Source: Posidonia oceanica (Eukaryota; Streptophyta; Magnoliopsida; Alismatales; Posidoniaceae). Taken from it: 64,000 nt of DNA. The stretch lies in contig JAZBRS010000039.1 in the NCBI GenBank assembly GCA_037176725.1, positions 27,626,001 to 27,690,000 of the forward strand. The letters run 5' to 3'. The position numbers and the translations under genes were made by a program. Each line of letters opens with the position of its first letter. Position 1 is the first letter of the stretch. This document shows positions 22,853 to 33,871 of the stretch, piece after piece. The notes under the pieces are model-generated. The model did no database searches. It saw only the letters and a program-made list of their open reading frames with translations, and was not told where the DNA came from.

Positions 22853-24362
22853 CCGGCCGATAAGTCCGATATCTTATCATTCTATTCATTTGCCGGCTGA
22901 TAAATCCGATATCTTATCATTCTATTCTTTCATCCTCTCTTTGCTGGCCGATAAGTCTAATATCTTATCACCTATTCTTTTTCCGGTCGATAAGTCTGAT
23001 ATCTTATCATTCTATTCTTTCATCCTCTCTTTGCTGGCCGATAAGTCCGATATCTTATCACCTATTCATTTCCTGGCTGATAAGTCTGACATCTTATCAA
23101 TTCATTCCTCTCTTGGCTGATGATCCAAAACTCATCACTCTCTTGGCTGATGATCCAATACTCATCACTCTCCCTGGCTGATGATCGAAAACTCATCACT
23201 CTCTTGGCTAATGATCCAAAACTCATCACCCTCTTGGCTAATGATCCAAAACTCATCACTCTCCCGGGCTAATGATCCAAAACTCATCACTCTCTTGGCT
23301 GATGATCCAAAACTCATCACTCTCTTGGCTGATGATCCGAAACTCATCACTCTCCCTAGCTGATGATCCAAAACTCATCACTCTCTTAGCTGATGATCCA
23401 AAACTCATCACTCTCCCTAGCTGATGATCCAAAACTCATCACTCTCTTTGGCTGATATCCAAAACTATCACCCGCAATTGTGTTCTATGGCTGACATCCA
23501 GTAACTGTCCCTTCTAATTGCACCTTCCGGTTGATAGGACCGTAAACTATCATTCTCTGGCTGATGATCCAAAACTCATCCTTGGCTGATATCCAAAACT
23601 ATCACTTGCAATTACGTTATACGGCTGATATCCAGTAACTATCCCTTGCAATTGCTCTTTCCGGTTGATAGGACCATAAACTATCATTCTCTGGCTGTTG
23701 ATCCAAAACTCATCCTTGGCTGATATCCAAAACTATCACCTGCAATTGCATTATACGGCTGATATCCAGTAACTATCACTCGCAAATGCCCTTTCCAGTT
23801 GATAGGACCGTAAACTATCACTTCCAATTGATAGGACCGTAAACTATCGCTTCCGGTTGATAGGACCGTAAACTATCGCTTCCGGTTGATAGGACCGTAA
23901 ACTATCATTCTTGGCTGATATCCAAAACTATCGCTAGCATTTGCGTTATACGGCTGATAACCAGTAACTATCACTCATGGATTGTGCTTCCGGTTGATAG
24001 GACCATAAACTATCGCTCCCGATTGATAGGCCCGTAAACTATCGCTTCCGGTTGATAGGACTATAAACTATCGCTTCTGGTTGATAGGACCATAAACTAT
24101 CCTGCACTATCATGTTTTACGGCTGATATCCAGTAACTATCACTCACAACTGCACCCTCCGATTGATAGGACCGTAAACTATCGCTTCAGGTTGATAGGA
24201 CTGTAAACTATCGCTTTCGGTTGATAGGACCGTAAACTATCGCTTCCGGTTGATAGGACCGTAAACTATCGCTCCTGGTTGATAGGACCGTAAACTATCG
24301 CTTCCGGTTGATAGGACCATAAACTATCGCCCCCTGGCCTATAAGTCCGATATCTTATCACT
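22853..24362 (+). repeat. TE-1 hairpin array (about 28-30-bp units)
   Basis: About 1.5 kb of degenerate tandem units, each able to fold into a small hairpin with an 8-9-base loop. Unit types run in blocks: GATAAG-loop-CTTATC (about 22853-23100), GATGA-TCCAAAAC-TCATC (about 23113-23450), GATA-TCCAGTAAC-TATC and GATAG-GACCGTAAA-CTATC (about 23450-24340), and a final GATA-type unit. The loop start (TCC/ACC) and end (AAC/AAA) are conserved while stem bases change in pairs. No reading frame is preserved. The array lies just upstream of the PPT region. Confidence 0.85.
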
Positions 24363-24860
24363 TCCTTCACGCGACTTTGTTCTAGGAGGACAAAGTCCCG
24401 TATCTCCTTGCGATAGGAGAGGATGCCCCTCTCCCTTCGCGCTTCTTTTGTTGCGGTTGCCCCCTTCTGCGCAGCTCCAACTGCCTTGCTTGCTTGCCCC
24501 TCGGGTGGGGACAGGTTGCCCCTTTTCTTTCCCGCTTTGTTGCGCAAGTTTGGACTAGCTGCCAAACTTTCACATTGCATCGCAGTTTCTCTTCTAGCAT
24601 CCTATTGCATCAACTCTACACTTCATTTGCATAACATCACATGCTAGACTAACTGCATCAGCATCATCTGCATTGCATCAGCATTAGCATGCATTGCATT
24701 CCATCCATCTGCACCTGCATTTTGCATTACGGCAGTGAGCTACGATGTTCGGTGCATCCGCCGAATAAGTGGCTCACGCCAATAGCAATCTTCTGCTCCC
24801 GTCGGTCAGATGGGGTGTCTTGTCAACCCTGAGCAGTGGCCTCGCCACGCTTGACCTCGC
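24363..24860 (+). other. TE-1 pre-PPT region with ATGC-rich zone
   Basis: Non-coding. About 24585-24735 is rich in GCAT/TGCATT words, as are the corresponding zones of TE-2 (8580-8940) and TE-4 (41020-41430). From 24811 it holds the 5' arm (TGGGGTGTC ... CCCTGAGC) of an imperfect stem whose 3' arm covers the PPT and the first bases of the LTR. Confidence 0.6.
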
Positions 24861-24875
24861 TCAGGGAGGGGCATC
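24861..24875 (+). other. TE-1 polypurine tract
   Basis: TCAGGGAGGGGCATC directly before the LTR start TGTTGACACC; identical to the PPTs of TE-2 and TE-4. Confidence 0.88.
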
Positions 24876-27800
24876 TGTTGACACCCCATTTTGATAGGCT
24901 AAATCAATGGAAATCTTCTGGTGGCTTCTGAACCCGAATCTAGGTCCAAACCTACACCTTTCTCTTCATCCTTCTCTTCAAATCAAGCCCAAACCTAGCC
25001 TAGAATCACACCCATTTCTTGAACCCAAAAACTAGCCAAAAACCATAGGAAAACTCATCCTTCCTAACCTAGAAAACCTACCAAAAAATCCTTAGAAATT
25101 TCAAACCAAAACCACTCCCAAAAACCCTAGAAAACCTAGGTAAAACTACCCATTTTCTACACCTCAAAACCCCTCCAAAACCTTCCAAAATCCGAATCCA
25201 AACCCTAGGTCCAACACTAGAGACTGTAGTCCACACACTCCCCAATTTTCACCTCTTTTCCAAACCTCTACCCCCTTCATTTATCCAAATTATCCTTTTC
25301 TCTCTCCTAAATTATTCTTTTCTCTCTCCTTCTTATTCTCCTTCTTTTCAGTCCCTTCTCTCTCTTTTCCTTGCTTGGCTGTGGGCCCACCTTGTGCATG
25401 TCTCTCTTCTGTATTTTATTTGCATTTTATTTTATTTTTAGCTTATCCCTTGATTCTATAATATTTATCTTCCGTCCACTCCTCCCTTTCTTCTTTCCTT
25501 CTCCAATTCTTCCTTTACATCTTCCTTTTCCCTTTCTTTTCCTTTCTTCCACTAAATCCTTAAAAAACCTTTAAAACTCTAAAACAAAAGAGAAACAAAT
25601 CAAAACCCTAAAAAAGAAATAATTAAGAACTTGAACAAACAATTAAAAACAAAAACCTAACTAAATCTAAATAAAACTAAAAAGGGAAACTAAGAATGCA
25701 ATCTAAAAAATACAAAAGAAACAAAAAGAAAATGCTATAAAATCAAGCAAAAACCAAAATATAATCGAAACGAACCACAAGTAAAAACCCTATTAAAGAT
25801 AATCAAAAACAAATCCTAAAGAAGAAGGAAACAATTAAAAATACTAAGACAAGTGATTAAGAAAAAAAACTTAACTTAACAAATCTAAAAGCAACAATTA
25901 AAACCTAATACAAGCCTAAAAAATTTAATTAAAAAAGAAAAAGAAAAGGAAAAAACTTAACAAGAAAAACTCAACTAAGGAACAATTAAAAAATTTAACA
26001 AACATTTAAACCAAATCAAAAACAATTTAAAGAAAACTTAAATCCTAAAATCTTAAATCAAAATTAAGACTCCTTCTAACCCTAATTAATTCAAAAACAA
26101 TCTTTAAAAACCTAATTAAAAAATCCTAACTTAAAAACAATTACTTTAAAAATATTTTCAAATATTCTTTCTATTTTATTTCAATTTTTCTTCTTTTTTT
26201 TCTTCTTCCTTACCTTTCTTCATTTCTTTCTTCCTCTCTTCCTTATCTTTTCTTTTTCATTTTTTTCGGCCCAGCCCACGGCCGCTTCTTCTCTTCCTTC
26301 CTTCCTCTCCCTCCTTCTCTGGTTTTTTTCTTTTCTTCTCCGACAACCACCTACTCCTGCAGTCGACACATCATCGTCCTCACCTTCCAGGCCTGCCGTC
26401 CTTGCACGCCCGCACGACCTCTGCCCAGGACGGACCGGCACGCGTCGCCTGCCTCAGCTGTGCGCCTGCAAGCCTCCTGCCACTCCCTCCTTTGCACTCA
26501 AGTGCACGAACCCAAGCCATAACCAAAAAACTAGTAGCTCCAGAACGACAACACACCCTCAGACCTTGCCCAGAACCTCCCCTCTTCCATGTGCACTCCC
26601 TAGTGATGAGAGCCAGTCGGAGAGAACCCAGAAACCCACCCACGAATTACCAAAAAACCAGCATTTTCCTCCTCTTCAGCCCACTGCAAACTAGAGCCCC
26701 AAACACCTTCCAAATCTCTCCCAATTCGTCCCCCAAATCAACCGAAGTTCCAGCAATCCTTTCCCTCCCATTCCACGGCGAAACCATCCCTGAAACCACC
26801 CCGAACACCCAGCATCCTCCATAGCAACCCAACTCCACCTCCATCCAGAATTCCCGCACCACACCACCAAACCTCCCCAAAATCCTCCCAGCTACTCACC
26901 TGACCATCGGCTTTCCAACCCACCCGAGCTTCAACCTTCACACACACCACAGTTCAAACCCACCACAACAAACAGTTGTGCCATTTTCTGTCCAAAAATC
27001 CACACACCAGCAATCTTCCTCCACGGACCTTCACAGACCAATTTAATCCTCCAAACACCATCACCCAACCTCCTGAAGCTCGCCAGAATCCTCCATTTGG
27101 CCTGAGGAGCAACATACAGTCTCCTCCACCTCCGGCTGTTCCTGCAACACCCAAAAATTCAATTTCTTCCGCTGGCCTGCAGAGCTTGCGTCCAAGCATC
27201 CTGGGAGCACCAGAGCAGCATCTGGAGCGGATCCAGATACTCATGAGCCATCGGCGACGCCCGCAGCTGCCAGACCATCCTCGCCGACTTCTGCAGAAGA
27301 CACCCACGTCGGGGGGACGCTCCGGATGCCAAATCAGGTACCTTTCTTCACCATTAATCTAGTTTCCCCCCAGCATGCTTCCCAGCCCCATAGATTAGCT
27401 TTCTACAACCTGCCACTCGAAGTCAGCGCCGCCTTCAACCCGTCTTCTCCAGCGAGCTCAGAAACCGCCTCGCCGCTCCGGCCTGCAGAACGACCCTCTG
27501 ATGGTCGTCCGAGCTCCGCGCGACCTCTAGGATTGCAGCCCTGCTCTCAGAACCCACCGGCGTCGCTCCAGTCGCCCGGTCTGCTCCAAAATCCCCTGCA
27601 GGCCTCCGCCATCGTCTCCGACCATCTTCAGGCCGTGTCATCGCTTGCCGATGCCGCTCCGGCCTCCATACTGCTCCGGCGAAGGCTCCTAGCTACTCTG
27701 TGCCTCTCCAGCATCCCGTCTCCTCCTTTTCTGGCCACTGGTAGCATTCTGCTACAGTGCCCCACCTTCCTCCATTCACTGTGCACTTATTTTTGCTTAC

Positions 27801-30486
27801 TATGCATATTTTACCAAAAATTGCATTTCTGCCTTGCTGTTGTTCTTATTTGCTTTCTAGTCCTGCCGTCGTTTAAGAATCATTTAAGTTTGATTTAAAA
27901 CCATATGAAATTGCATGAAAAACTCAAGGTTCTATTTATTTGCATGTTAATCCAACTGCTGTGTATTTCTTTAAGTTTTATTTTAGTTTAAGCCTAGCAT
28001 GTTTTTTTATTTACTCTTAGGTTCTCTGCAGTTACATTTCTTTAGCTTTTCTTTATTTCTAGCCCAGCTATTTATTTTATTTGCATGTTAGTCCAATTCT
28101 AGTTCATTTAAGTTTTTGTTTTCTTAATTTCCAGTCCTGTTGCTTTTTTTATTTGCATAATCGTCCTACTGTAGTTCAAATGTAGTTTTTGTTCTTTATT
28201 TTCCAGTCCAGCATCTTTTTATTTTTGCATGTTAATCCTCTGTTTGATAAACTCATTTAATCTTCTATTTTTTACCTTATGAAATTGCATTTTAGTCATG
28301 ATCTTTACTTTATTTGCTTTTTAGTCCTTTGATCTGTTGTTAAATCATTTTATTTCCATCTTTTCCTTACTGCATTGCATTTTTATCCCATGTTTTTTTA
28401 TTTTTGCACTTAGGTCCTTCATCTGCATACACATCATCATTTTTCTTGCATTTTTTGCTTATAAAATTGCATTTTAGACCCTGCATGTTTTAAAATCACA
28501 CTTTAGTCCTCTGGATGTTTACAAAATTCATTTAAATGCATACTTTTGCTTATAAAATTGCATTTTAGCCCCCACATGTTTCAAAATCACACATAGGTCC
28601 ACTGTTTGCATTCACAGACCTTTAAAAGCTTATTTGACCTTTTAAAATTGCATTTTAGCCCTTGCATGTTTCAAAATTACATATAAGTCCATTGCACATT
28701 TATAAAACTCATTTAAATGCATGTTTTACCTTATTAAATTGCATTTCAGACCCTGCATTTTGTTTTAATTGCATCCAGACCCCCAAGTCTTCAAAAACCT
28801 TGCATATAAGCCCCTAACTTTTCAAAATCCTTGCACTTAGGTCCTCAACTTTTTCAAAACTTGCATATAGATCCTTAAGTTTTCTAAAAAGTCATTCTTA
28901 GGTCCTTTTTGCATTTTTTTGCAGGCATTGCACCCATGCATCACCGCATTTAGCATCTTTGCACACACTTAAGTGTCCCTAGCTCCCATGTATGTGGGAG
29001 GACCAGTTTTGCACACTGCTAGGACCCCTTTTACACTTAGATCCTTTCTTCTCCCTTGTTCTTGGCCCTTCTGCCTTAAAGCCAACATATCTTCTGATCA
29101 GACTGCCGGATCTTCACAACCAAGTTACCTGGACGACCCCGGTAGAACGCACTTCAATGCAGATCAAGTTCTTCTCAGATCAAGCTTCAGATCTCCAAGG
29201 TAAGTCCTCCTGAACACCTGCACAGCATCTTTTGCACATCATTTGCATTGCATGGCTTTTCGATGCTTTGTTTCGCTTGTTTCTTGCACCATTTTGCGTG
29301 CCGACTTTGTTTCTTGCATCGTTTTGCGTGCCAACTTTATTTCTTACACCGTTTTGCATGCCTGCTATGTTTCTTGCACCGTTTTACATGCCTACTTTGT
29401 TTCTTGCACTGTTTCGTGTGCCGACTTTGTTTCTTGCACCGTTTTGTATGCGACTTTGTTTCTTGCACCGTTTTGCATGCCGACTTTGTTTTTTGCATCG
29501 TTTTGCGTGCCCGCTTTGTTTTTTGCACCGTTTTGCTTGCCTGCTTTGTTTCTTGCACCGTTTTGCCTATCGACTTTGTTTCTTACACCGTTTTGCGTGC
29601 CTACTTTGATTCTTGCACCGTTTTTCGTGCCTACTTTGATTCTTACACCGTTTTGTGTGTCGACTTTGTTTCTTGCACCGTTTCGCGTGCCTACTTTGCT
29701 TCTCGCACTGTTTTGCGTGCTTGCCTTGTTTCTTGCACCGTTTTGCGTGCCGACCTTCGTTTCTCGTATTGTTTTGCGTGTTTACTATTGTTTTCCTCTA
29801 CATGTCGCCCGCATTGCCTGGTTTTACCACTGTTTTGTTTTATCGCCTGCATTTGCATTGGGGTAGTGATGCTTATTGCCTGGAGTTCTCACAGACTAGG
29901 GTTCGCCCGGTTTGGAACACAGACAGCGCCGCTGAGCACTTAGATTGCATGTTTAATTCCTTGCATCGCATTTCATCACTTAGAGCACACCTATGAGCAT
30001 TTAATTAGGCATTCATGGCACTTAGGCATTCAATGTCTGCATTTTCCTGCGTATGCGAGCGTAAGCCTAGAAAGACCGATTCTCGGGCCTGTCGGGGGTG
30101 CCTAACACCTTCCCCGCACGTAACAGGAGTCCTTGCCCAGTCTTTTGGCCTGTAATGACCATATTGCCCTTATCCTAGGCATGAGTCATACCATTTGCAT
30201 TCATTTGCATCTCATTTCTTTTGCATTGCCATGCATTGCATCTTTTGCTTGGTTCTGCGTGTTCATTCACGCATTTCCTCAGTTTTCCTTGTTTCCCGAC
30301 TTAATAGACACAGTGGCGACTCTGAATTGTCTTATATTCTTCTTTTCTTCCCTTTTTTCCCATTTTAAGTGTTTTCAAGTTAAGTCTTCCTTCTCGGACA
30401 CAGCCGCTAATAGTGAACCTGATTCTGATCGGTGCACACGAGCTTTGGCAATGTGCATGGACGATCTGAACACTGGGATTACTACA
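24876..30486 (+). repeat. 5.6-kb LTR of the TE-1 family
   Basis: Starts TGTTGACACCCC right after the PPT and ends ACTACA one base before a perfect PBS, so both borders are defined. Its composition is patchy: C/A-rich to 25250, an A-rich low-complexity stretch (about 25555-26170), a GC-rich middle (about 26260-27740), a T-rich part with recurring GCATTTTAG words (about 27900-28930), a 30-bp tandem array (29262-29790) and the conserved block near the LTR 3' end (about 30093-30140). No second copy of this LTR is in the window, so its age cannot be read. Open frames in the GC-rich and array parts are not convincing genes. Confidence 0.85.
29262..29790 (+). repeat. 30-bp tandem array in the TE-1 LTR
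   Basis: About 17 units of 30 bp built on TTTCTTGCACCGTTTTGCGT with variable ends. Because 30 is a multiple of three, three overlapping frames stay open as repeated decapeptides; that is an artefact of the array. A shorter, degenerate version with GCACCGTTTT or GCATCGTTTT lies in the TE-4 LTRs (about 33010-33190 and 44060-44240) and, in reverse, in the TE-2 LTRs. Confidence 0.88.
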
Positions 30487-30487
30487 G

Positions 30488-30505
30488 TGGCGACTCCACT
30501 GGGGA
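30488..30505 (+). other. Primer-binding site, tRNA-Arg(ACG)
   Basis: TGGCGACTCCACTGGGGA, one base after the LTR end. It is the reverse complement of the 3' end of plant tRNA-Arg(ACG) including CCA, as I recall that tRNA. tRNA-Arg priming is reported for Ogre-type elements. Confidence 0.85.
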
Positions 30506-31525
30506 TGCTAGACTCTGACTTTCGTGTTGGTTTTCGCTCGCTTGCATTTCGCTTCTTTGTTTGCCTTTATGCCTTTGTTTGCCTTGTCTGCTTGCTTAGT
30601 TCCCTTTAATTGCCTTATTTATTTACTTATCGCACTGCTCTTTAATTATTATCTCAGCATTTATTTACTTTCCCTACTTTATTTGCTGCTTTAATTCAAG
30701 CACTTCCTTTATTCCAGCTTTTGCTTGCCATGCTTGCGTGTTTATTGCTTTAATTCATGCCTTTTGTCCAATGCTTGCTTTATTTTACACAAGTATGCTA
30801 TGTCACTACACTGATACACATACTATGCCTTACCTGCCTTTTGTCGTGCAGATTGCCTTCTACTTTCACCAAGCATGTCCACAACACTAGCACATACCAT
30901 GAACATGCCTTTTGCTGTGTTGTATGTTGTTTGCCTGCCATATCTGGTTGATTTTCTTCCCTTTTGCACATGCCATGTCTAGGATAGTAGAGATTGATTC
31001 TTTCCCAGTGGCTAATTAAAAATGGCAAGTAAAAATAAAATCTAGGATCAACTAGAGCCATCAACGCACTTGCATCCCCTTGAGTTAATAAAATACGCAA
31101 GATAAAAGAGTTTAATCATTTGCATGAAGCATCATATAGGACATGCATCTTCTCATCTAAGTCCACCTATTAGTCTGCGAAGGATGGTCCCGGCCTCTTG
31201 CTCCGATGCTTTGGCATGGCGTAAGTCGGTCGGTCTGTCCCCTCTTGTCAGGGGTCGTGTCGGTGCTAGTGGAGGGTACTACCCACGCTTAGGCGGGGTT
31301 GAGGCCACCAACGCACCACCCTGTTATTACCTGAGCTTTGGGCCGGGAGTTAGACAGGGGACCTACTTTTCTGACCTGAGTCGATGACCTGTACACTTGT
31401 GGGTATCCGAAGTAGACAACCTGCTAGGAAACACTAGATTGGTGAGGGAGAGCATGCTAGAGAGCATACATGTCATTCATGCCACAACTTAATGCATTTA
31501 AATTTCATTTTCTGTTTCTAATCCC
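30506..31525 (+). other. Leader remnant of a second TE-1-family copy
   Basis: About 1 kb alignable to the leaders of TE-3 (51566-52613) and TE-4 (33872-34971). It has the TTAATAAAATACG motif, the block around TTAGTCTGCGAAGG and the stem-loop CCCCT-CTTGTC-AGGGG at 31239-31254. It stops abruptly at about 31525, before gag, and is joined to the middle of the TE-4 left LTR. The rest of this copy has been lost. Confidence 0.75.
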
Positions 31526-33852
31526 AGCTGGTGCGTCCAACATTGGACGCAGCATAGGCCAACGTCCAACACCTTGCCTTCCTTTGCTCATGTTCTAATG
31601 CTTTCCATGCCTTGCCACTGCTTGTTATTTTGTAAACCCATGCAGCATGCCTCCTTTATTTGTTTTCTGATGTCATACCATGCCCATATCCATGCTTTGA
31701 TCCAAGCCTAAGCCTTTTGCATGATTTAAGTTCATCTTGCTTCATGCCTGCGTTGGACGTCTGGGTGAGCCACGTCCAACGTTGGACGCTGGTTCACCCA
31801 GCGTCCAAACACATCTGTTAGCTGTAACTTGCTGCCATACTTACATTTATGCCTATTCTTTGATGCTATTTCGTGATCCATGCTTGCTTAGAGATGTCTG
31901 GCCCCTAAGGCAACCATGCTTAGGTTTGCTAGGTCTTTTCAAGTTGCATGCCTTTCTTTTGCAAGTTTATTTCTTTGTTTCCATGCTTTTTCTCTTTTTA
32001 TCTTGCTTTTCCTGGATTAAATGCTTGCTGTGGATGTTTACTTTGTTCTGGTATGCCTTGGTATGTCTGCATGCATATAGGTGGGGTTAGAGCTGAGCTC
32101 CCCCTTAGCACAGGTGAGTATGCATCCTGCGGTCGTTGGACGCTAGTGGCTTCAACGTCCAACGTTGGATGCTGCTGCCTCTGGCGTCTAACACTGCAAT
32201 CCATTTGTTTGGCTTCTGTTAGCTTGCATGATGTTCTGATCTTCTTGCTTGCATGTCTTCTACGTTTATATGCATGTATAGCTTCCTTTTCAACTGCTCT
32301 TCATCCTTCATTAGATTATTTGTTATTTTATGCATGTTTTTTGTGTGTTGAACCTCCTAGAGCGTTGAACGCTGCTGGTGCAGGCATCCAACATTTGACG
32401 CCAGCCTAGCTTGCATCCAACGTTCTGGTTGTGCCTCTGGCCTGGCACAAGCTGCAGCTGGTAAGTTCTTGGTTTTTGTGTGATCCCTTGCTTGCATGTC
32501 TACCCCATGCTCATCTCCAGTAGCCCAAATGCATGCTCCCATTTTCTATTTGCCTTTTGTATGCTTCTCTCTCTCTCCCTGTCTTCTGATCTATGTTAGA
32601 CGCCTGTTTCTCTGGCGTCTAACGTTGGACGCCAAGCCTATAGGCGTCCAACAACCTGCTTGCTTTGATCGTTGATCCTGGCTTGCCCCTTGCTCTGATT
32701 CCTCTTCTAATCCTCAGTTAGGTTAGACCTGCATGTCCTGCACCCATTTAGTTGCATTCATGCATTTGTACTGCATCCATGTAGCTAGAGTGCATCGTTT
32801 TTTAAAAACTAGCATGCTATCTGCCTCCAGCAGGTGTTGGACACTAGCAATGCTAGCGTCCAACATTGGAAGCTACTGTTGCCAGCGTCCAATGCTTGCA
32901 GATGGCTGACAGTCATTTTAAAACGTCGATTTTGCTTCGCTCGTCGTTTTCCACGTTTTGTTGCTTCTTTGGTTTGCTGCAACCCCTATGCATGTTGCCC
33001 AACCCTTTGTTTTAGTTTTGCACCCCAGTTTGCACCGTTTTCCGTGTTTTGCATCGTTTTTCGTGTTTTGCATAGTTTTTCTGCTCCTTTGCATAGTTTT
33101 TTGCGCCCCTTTGCATCGTTTTCTGCTCTTTGCCTCGTTTTCCGTGCCTCGCATTGTTTTCCGCATCTCACACCGTTTTCCGCACCTACTTTCCTTTATC
33201 GCTTGCATGTCTCTTGCATTGCTTGGTTTCCCTGTAGTTTTTCTTTATCGCCTGCATCTGCATTTAGGGCTATGATGCTTACTGCTTAGGAGTTCTCACG
33301 AACCAGGGTCAGCCCAGTTCGGAACATTAGTAGCGTTGCTGAGCACATAGATAGCACGTTTATTTCCCATGCATAGCAGGTAGGCAATCTTGGCATTAGG
33401 CATTAGGCTAGCATTTCCCTGCATTAGCGTGAGATTGCCTAAGAAAGACCGACTCTTGGACGTTTCGGGGGTGTCTAACACCTTCCCCGTGCGTAACAAG
33501 AGTCCTTGCCCTTTCTCTTGGCTCGCATCGACCTTTTCCTTTATCCTAGGCATGAGTCATAGCATAGCATAGCATAGCATGGCATAGCTTAGCTTAGCAT
33601 TGCATCCCTTTGCCCCTCCTTGTATCCAGTTTTGCATGTCTTTTCATGCTTTACCCCTGGTTTTCCCTGTCTTCCAATTCAATAGACTTGGTGGCAACTC
33701 CGATTTTGTCTTATCATTTCTTTTCTTTTTTTGCCAGCGTTTCCGAGTCAAGTTTCTTCCCTCAGATCCAGCTGCATATAGTGAGCCTATTTTGATCGGT
33801 GCACGCAAGCTTTGGTAACGTGCATGGATGATCAGAATTCAGGATTACTATA
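31526..33852 (+). repeat. TE-4 5' LTR, truncated
   Basis: Matches 42575-44895 of the right LTR; the first ~1.02 kb is missing. The junction with the leader remnant is at about 31525/31526, within CCAGCTGGTGCGTCC-type sequence. The LTR ends CTATA (C-to-T change of CTACA). It contains six ACGT-palindrome clusters and the conserved block near the LTR 3' end at 33466-33510. Confidence 0.9.
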
Positions 33853-33853
33853 G

Positions 33854-33871
33854 TGGCGACTCTACTGGGAG
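33854..33871 (+). other. TE-4 primer-binding site
   Basis: TGGCGACTCTACTGGGAG, one base after the LTR end; the tRNA-Arg site with a C-to-T change and one other difference from 30488-30505. Confidence 0.82.

Larger units (their letters stand above)
19194..30486 (+). mobile_element. TE-1, right part: end of pol, accessory ORF, hairpin array, PPT and LTR
   Basis: Continuation of TE-1 after TE-2. The order is RNase H/second RNase H, a deletion removing integrase, a non-coding stretch homologous to TE-3 60746-61600, the DUF7745-like ORF in sense orientation, a hairpin array, an ATGC-rich zone, the PPT and a 5.6-kb LTR. The LTR is followed by a PBS and leader, so it is shared with, or recombined with, another copy of the same family. 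Confidence 0.88.

Noticed and set aside
22853..24362. CRISPR-like array
   Set aside because: Units are contiguous degenerate repeats without unique spacers, in a plant retrotransposon; no cas genes.
26402..27898. Plus-strand frames of 128-190 codons in the GC-rich part of the TE-1 LTR
   Set aside because: Low-complexity Pro/Ser/Arg composition, no domain, overlapping frames on both strands, and no second LTR copy here to show conservation.
29232..29943. Three long overlapping plus-strand frames with repeated F-L-H-R-F-A-C-like decapeptides
   Set aside because: They come from the 30-bp tandem array, which keeps all three frames open; the biased repeat peptide is not evidence for a gene.
31948..32409. 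153-codon ORF in the TE-4 LTR, nearly identical in the right LTR (42996-43457), with a weakly similar end in the TE-2 LTRs
   Set aside because: Identity simply follows from recent LTR duplication; the peptide is Phe/Leu/Cys-rich from T-rich DNA and crosses the palindrome clusters. Not supported as coding.
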